From: Nitrososphaerales archaeon
GTDB taxonomy: Archaea > Thermoproteota > Nitrososphaeria > Nitrososphaerales > CADDZS01
Assembly (NCBI GenBank): GCA_030043455.1
Contig: JASHXQ010000025.1
Location: forward strand, 1-7,620
Direction: 5' to 3'
DNA length: 7,620 nucleotides
A program made the translations under genes and the position numbers. The stretch's first letter is position 1. Each line of letters begins with the position of its first letter. Below, in pieces: positions 5,524-7,620 of this stretch. Under the pieces are notes generated by a model that saw nothing but the letters and a program-made list of their open reading frames with translations, had not been told where the DNA came from and did not search any database.

Positions 5524-6483
5524 TCAGAACTTGTCCACGTCGATGACGGCCTGTGCGAACGCTTGAGGAGCTTCCTGTGGCAGGTTGTGCCCGATCCCTC
5601 CTGTTATATCTCGATGTTCGTACTTGCCGGTGAATCTTTTCTCGTACGCACCGGGGGGTGGATGTGGTGCACCGTTGGCATCGCCCTCGAGTGTGATCGT
5701 GGGTATGTTGATGGCAGGCGCCTTTGCGAGATTGCGCTCCAGGTCGTCATATCGAGACTCGCCCTCGACCAAACCTAGTCGCCATCTGTAATTGTGGATC
5801 ACTATTGCCACATGATCCGGGTTGTCAAAGGAGGTAGCACTGCGGTCAAACGTGGCATCGTTGAACGCCCACTTTGGTGAAGCAAGCCGCCAGATGAGCT
5901 TGTTGAAATCGTGCCGGTATTTGTCGTAACCTAGTCTACCGCGTTCCGTCGCAAAGTAGTATTGGTACCACCATGGATACTCTGCCTCCGGTGGAAGTGG
6001 TTCCTTGTTTGCTTGCTGACCTCCAATCAAGTATCCGCTTACCGAGACCTGAGCTTTGCAACGATCGGGCCACAGTGCTGCTACGATATTGGCAGTACGC
6101 GCTCCCCAATCAAAGCCTGCTATGATGGGCTTTTGAATCCTTAGGGCGTCCATCAAGGAGATAGTATCCAGACCTACAACGGACGGCTGCCCATTCCGCA
6201 TAGTTTCGTTAGAAAGAAAGCGGGTGGTTCCAGACCCACGCAGAAATGGGATAATTACTCGATAGCCCGCGGAAGCCAGAAGGGGAGTTACATCCTGAAA
6301 GCTGTGAATATCATAAGGCCATCCATGAAGCAAGACTACTGGTGTGCCACCGGCTGGTCCTGCTTCTACATATCCCACATTCAATAGACCTGCGTCGATC
6401 TGCTTCAGCGGACCAAATGATTTTTCCCCGGCTGATTTTCCTTCTTCTTGCTGTTTGAGAATAGCGGACAATTCATGGTACAC
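5524..6483 (-). CDS. Alpha/beta hydrolase, epoxide-hydrolase type
   Basis: A 319-residue soluble enzyme predicted to open epoxides or hydrolyse a related substrate. The oxyanion-hole motif HGWP is at 53-56, the nucleophile elbow GFDWGARTA at 123-131 puts aspartate D125 (not serine) as the nucleophile, the acid is probably D268 in the LEGDANGAP stretch, and the catalytic histidine is H299 in GGIGHNLP. The Asp-Trp-Gly elbow is shared by epoxide hydrolases and haloalkane dehalogenases. The cap domain (about 160-245) is rich in Trp and Tyr (YPWWYQYYF at 169-177), which could supply the ring-opening tyrosines. The gene starts with GTG at 6483, with an in-frame TAA upstream and no better start. A TATA-like box lies 43 bases upstream. 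The C-terminal motifs look like a widespread bacterial subfamily, so transfer from bacteria is likely but unproven. There is no signal peptide. Confidence 0.93.
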   Translation of the reverse strand: MYHELSAILKQQEEGKSAGEKSFGPLKQIDAGLLNVGYVEAGPAGGTPVVLLHGWPYDIHSFQDVTPLLASAGYRVIIPFLRGSGTTRFLSNETMRNGQPSVVGLDTISLMDALRIQKPIIAGFDWGARTANIVAALWPDRCKAQVSVSGYLIGGQQANKEPLPPEAEYPWWYQYYFATERGRLGYDKYRHDFNKLIWRLASPKWAFNDATFDRSATSFDNPDHVAIVIHNYRWRLGLVEGESRYDDLERNLAKAPAINIPTITLEGDANGAPHPPPGAYEKRFTGKYEHRDITGGIGHNLPQEAPQAFAQAVIDVDKF

Positions 6484-6521
6484 CTTTTTGCTTCTGGTAA
6501 TATTGCCACAAAACCGTGCGT

Positions 6522-6529
6522 CTTAAAAG
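6522..6529 (-). promoter_or_regulatory. TATA-like box for the epoxide hydrolase
   Basis: On the minus strand this reads CTTTTAAG, centred 43 bases before the GTG at 6483, the same distance as the box before the LLM oxidoreductase. It predicts a leader of about 17 bases and supports separate transcription from the membrane-protein gene upstream. Confidence 0.4.
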
Positions 6530-6594
6530 AATTTAGGAGGTTCTCTCCGGGCGAAGCATCCGCATTAACATCAGAGTTCTTTTCTTTGCGTGTC

Positions 6595-7332
6595 TTAGCT
6601 CGGGACGGATCTATCCTTAATTGTAAGTTTATTGACCGGCACGAGCGACCGGGCCATGCGATACCAGAAATATGCGAAAAAGGGCGCAGGCAGTGTGTAG
6701 AGAGTTGCCGGATTCGGTAAAATGAACACCGCCAGTAATGCTACAGCAGAGAGACCTAGCCACTTAGTATGATTTCGAAATGTTAAATCGCGGGTCCTAA
6801 TGCTCCCCACGATGAGCACTACTGCTGCGTAAGCTACAGCGACAACAGCCGGGACAACTCCCACATTAGCTGCGAATGTTGTGACTGGGTTCACTATCCC
6901 CAGAAAGTAATACCCTGTGCCGAGGACGTACAGGATAACTCCCAGAATTAGGGCGCCCCAGTAGAGGAATCGGCCCCTCCTCCAACCGACGATGTCCTTC
7001 CGCCGAAAGTCGAGCCGAATCAAAGTGCTGATAGTTCGATCTAACCAGACGAAGAAGAATATCAGAGTTGGAAGGAAAGCCCCGTAGTAAAATAGAATGG
7101 CAGCGATTTCAAAGTAGTTGGGAAAAAGTGTGTCGATCCGGTTGAAAAATATGAAAGTTATGCTCCAGAGAATTGCCAAGATCCCAAGCCAAAGCGATCT
7201 GCTCCTGTACAGGGGTACCACGAGCCCCCGTCGAATTGTGAAGGAAATGTATGCGGCGTATAGAAATATGATCACACTGATTCCAAGCTCTGCGATCAGT
7301 ATCAAGTTCGGAATTGAAATTTCACTTGACAA
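6595..7332 (-). CDS. Seven-helix integral membrane protein of unknown function
   Basis: A 245-residue protein with seven likely membrane helices at about 8-30, 47-64, 73-98, 121-144, 156-177, 190-207 and 211-228. Positive residues cluster in the loops after helices 1, 3 and 5 and in the C-terminal tail, and are sparse in the other loops. By the positive-inside rule this gives an outside N-terminus and inside C-terminus. No catalytic, transport or retinal-binding motif is recognised; helix 7 has no lysine in a rhodopsin-like context. The start is TTG at 7332, since no in-frame ATG or GTG occurs nearby. It overlaps the 3' end of the RecA/KaiC-like gene by 11 bases, so translation is probably coupled and the two products may act together. 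The stop is TAA at 6595-6597, 111 bases before the hydrolase start. The function is unknown; a membrane sensor or anchor for the ATPase is speculation. Confidence 0.85.
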   Translation of the reverse strand: MSSEISIPNLILIAELGISVIIFLYAAYISFTIRRGLVVPLYRSRSLWLGILAILWSITFIFFNRIDTLFPNYFEIAAILFYYGAFLPTLIFFFVWLDRTISTLIRLDFRRKDIVGWRRGRFLYWGALILGVILYVLGTGYYFLGIVNPVTTFAANVGVVPAVVAVAYAAVVLIVGSIRTRDLTFRNHTKWLGLSAVALLAVFILPNPATLYTLPAPFFAYFWYRMARSLVPVNKLTIKDRSVPS

Positions 7333-7620
7333 AGACGCTGATCTCCATTCCGCTGTGCGTGATCGAGAAATTGTAGTAACCCGCCTCGGGTGGGGCGCCG
7401 CGCATTTTCTTTATCCTCAAGAGAGGCACGAGGCGGAGCCCATCTTCGTAGAACTTTAGCTCAAGGACACCATCGAAGACCTGTTGCATGGCAGCAATTA
7501 CCTGTGGAACATGCATCCCTTCTTCAATGGTCCCAAACAGAACTGCGTCGTATCGCTTGACTTCCGCGATGAGCTGGGTTAGGAACTTGTAAACTGTTTC
7601 CTGTGAATTTAGCATTAGAA
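7322..7620 (-). CDS. RecA/KaiC-like ATPase, C-terminal part (N-terminus beyond right edge)
   Basis: About 98 codons of an open frame entering from the right edge and ending with TGA at 7322-7324. An ATG at 7615 exists, but I read this as the C-terminal part of a longer gene, because the sequence from LNSQETVYKFL onwards matches the region just after Walker B in archaeal KaiC/RadA-like signal-transduction ATPases. The Walker motifs would lie outside the window. Supporting segments are GTIEEGMH (about residues 28-35 from that ATG), VFDGVLELKFYEDGL (46-60) and the RIKKMRGAPP stretch (67-76), a conserved C-terminal signature of this group. Such proteins often sit with sensor or membrane proteins; here the partner is the seven-helix protein overlapping by 11 bases. 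If the ATG at 7615 is the real start, it would be a stand-alone 97-residue fragment, possibly a degraded gene. Confidence 0.75.
   Translation of the reverse strand, partial: LMLNSQETVYKFLTQLIAEVKRYDAVLFGTIEEGMHVPQVIAAMQQVFDGVLELKFYEDGLRLVPLLRIKKMRGAPPEAGYYNFSITHSGMEISVFVK

Noticed and set aside
5458..5778. Plus-strand frame of 106 codons opposite the hydrolase C-terminus
   Set aside because: Antisense to the conserved catalytic histidine region of the hydrolase; no family features.
4173..7325. Shared GAAATTTCAC string near 4173 and near 7316
   Set aside because: One copy is in a leader and the other is within coding sequence, with no wider similarity, so a functional repeat is not supported.

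Overview
The window looks archaeal, most likely from the Nitrososphaerota (Thaumarchaeota) or a nearby soil or sediment lineage such as Bathyarchaeia. This is inferred from gene content: an F420-type luciferase-like oxidoreductase, a roadblock/profilin-like orphan, a RecA/KaiC-like ATPase fragment coupled to a membrane protein, and a CBS-tailed ClC protein. Start regions also fit. Shine-Dalgarno signals are largely absent, TTG and GTG starts are frequent, and AT-rich TATA-like boxes sit about 43 bases before two starts. Base composition is roughly balanced. No rRNA, tRNA, CRISPR array, insertion sequence or long repeat was seen.

Layout from left to right. Bases 1-1777 (minus) hold a ClC chloride channel/antiporter with two CBS domains, cut at its C-terminal end by the window edge. 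Minus-strand genes follow upstream of it: a small HMA-like protein without the metal-binding cysteines (1970-2203, or from a TTG at 2275), a DUF488 protein (2474-3058) and an LLM-class oxidoreductase resembling F420-dependent glucose-6-phosphate dehydrogenase (3148-4170). The only confident plus-strand gene, a roadblock-like small protein (about 4436-4840), diverges from the oxidoreductase across a roughly 265-base region with several TATA-like elements and a possible 24-codon ORF. It converges on a hotdog-fold thioesterase (4897-5376, minus). Further on, all on the minus strand, are an epoxide-hydrolase-type alpha/beta hydrolase (5524-6483), a seven-helix membrane protein (6595-7332) and the C-terminal part of a RecA/KaiC-like ATPase (7322 to the right edge). 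The last two overlap by 11 bases.

The genes do not form one obvious pathway. Most are separated by 60-270 bases and several have their own candidate promoter, so they read as single transcription units. The exception is the ATPase-membrane protein pair, which is probably co-translated and may be a signalling module. The oxidoreductase, thioesterase and hydrolase are small-molecule or acyl/epoxide enzymes whose substrates cannot be read from sequence. No clearly new multi-gene system is evident. The best leads are the ClC protein with three of four transport-pathway residues changed, the ATPase/7TM pair, and the possible small gene or RNA in the divergent region.
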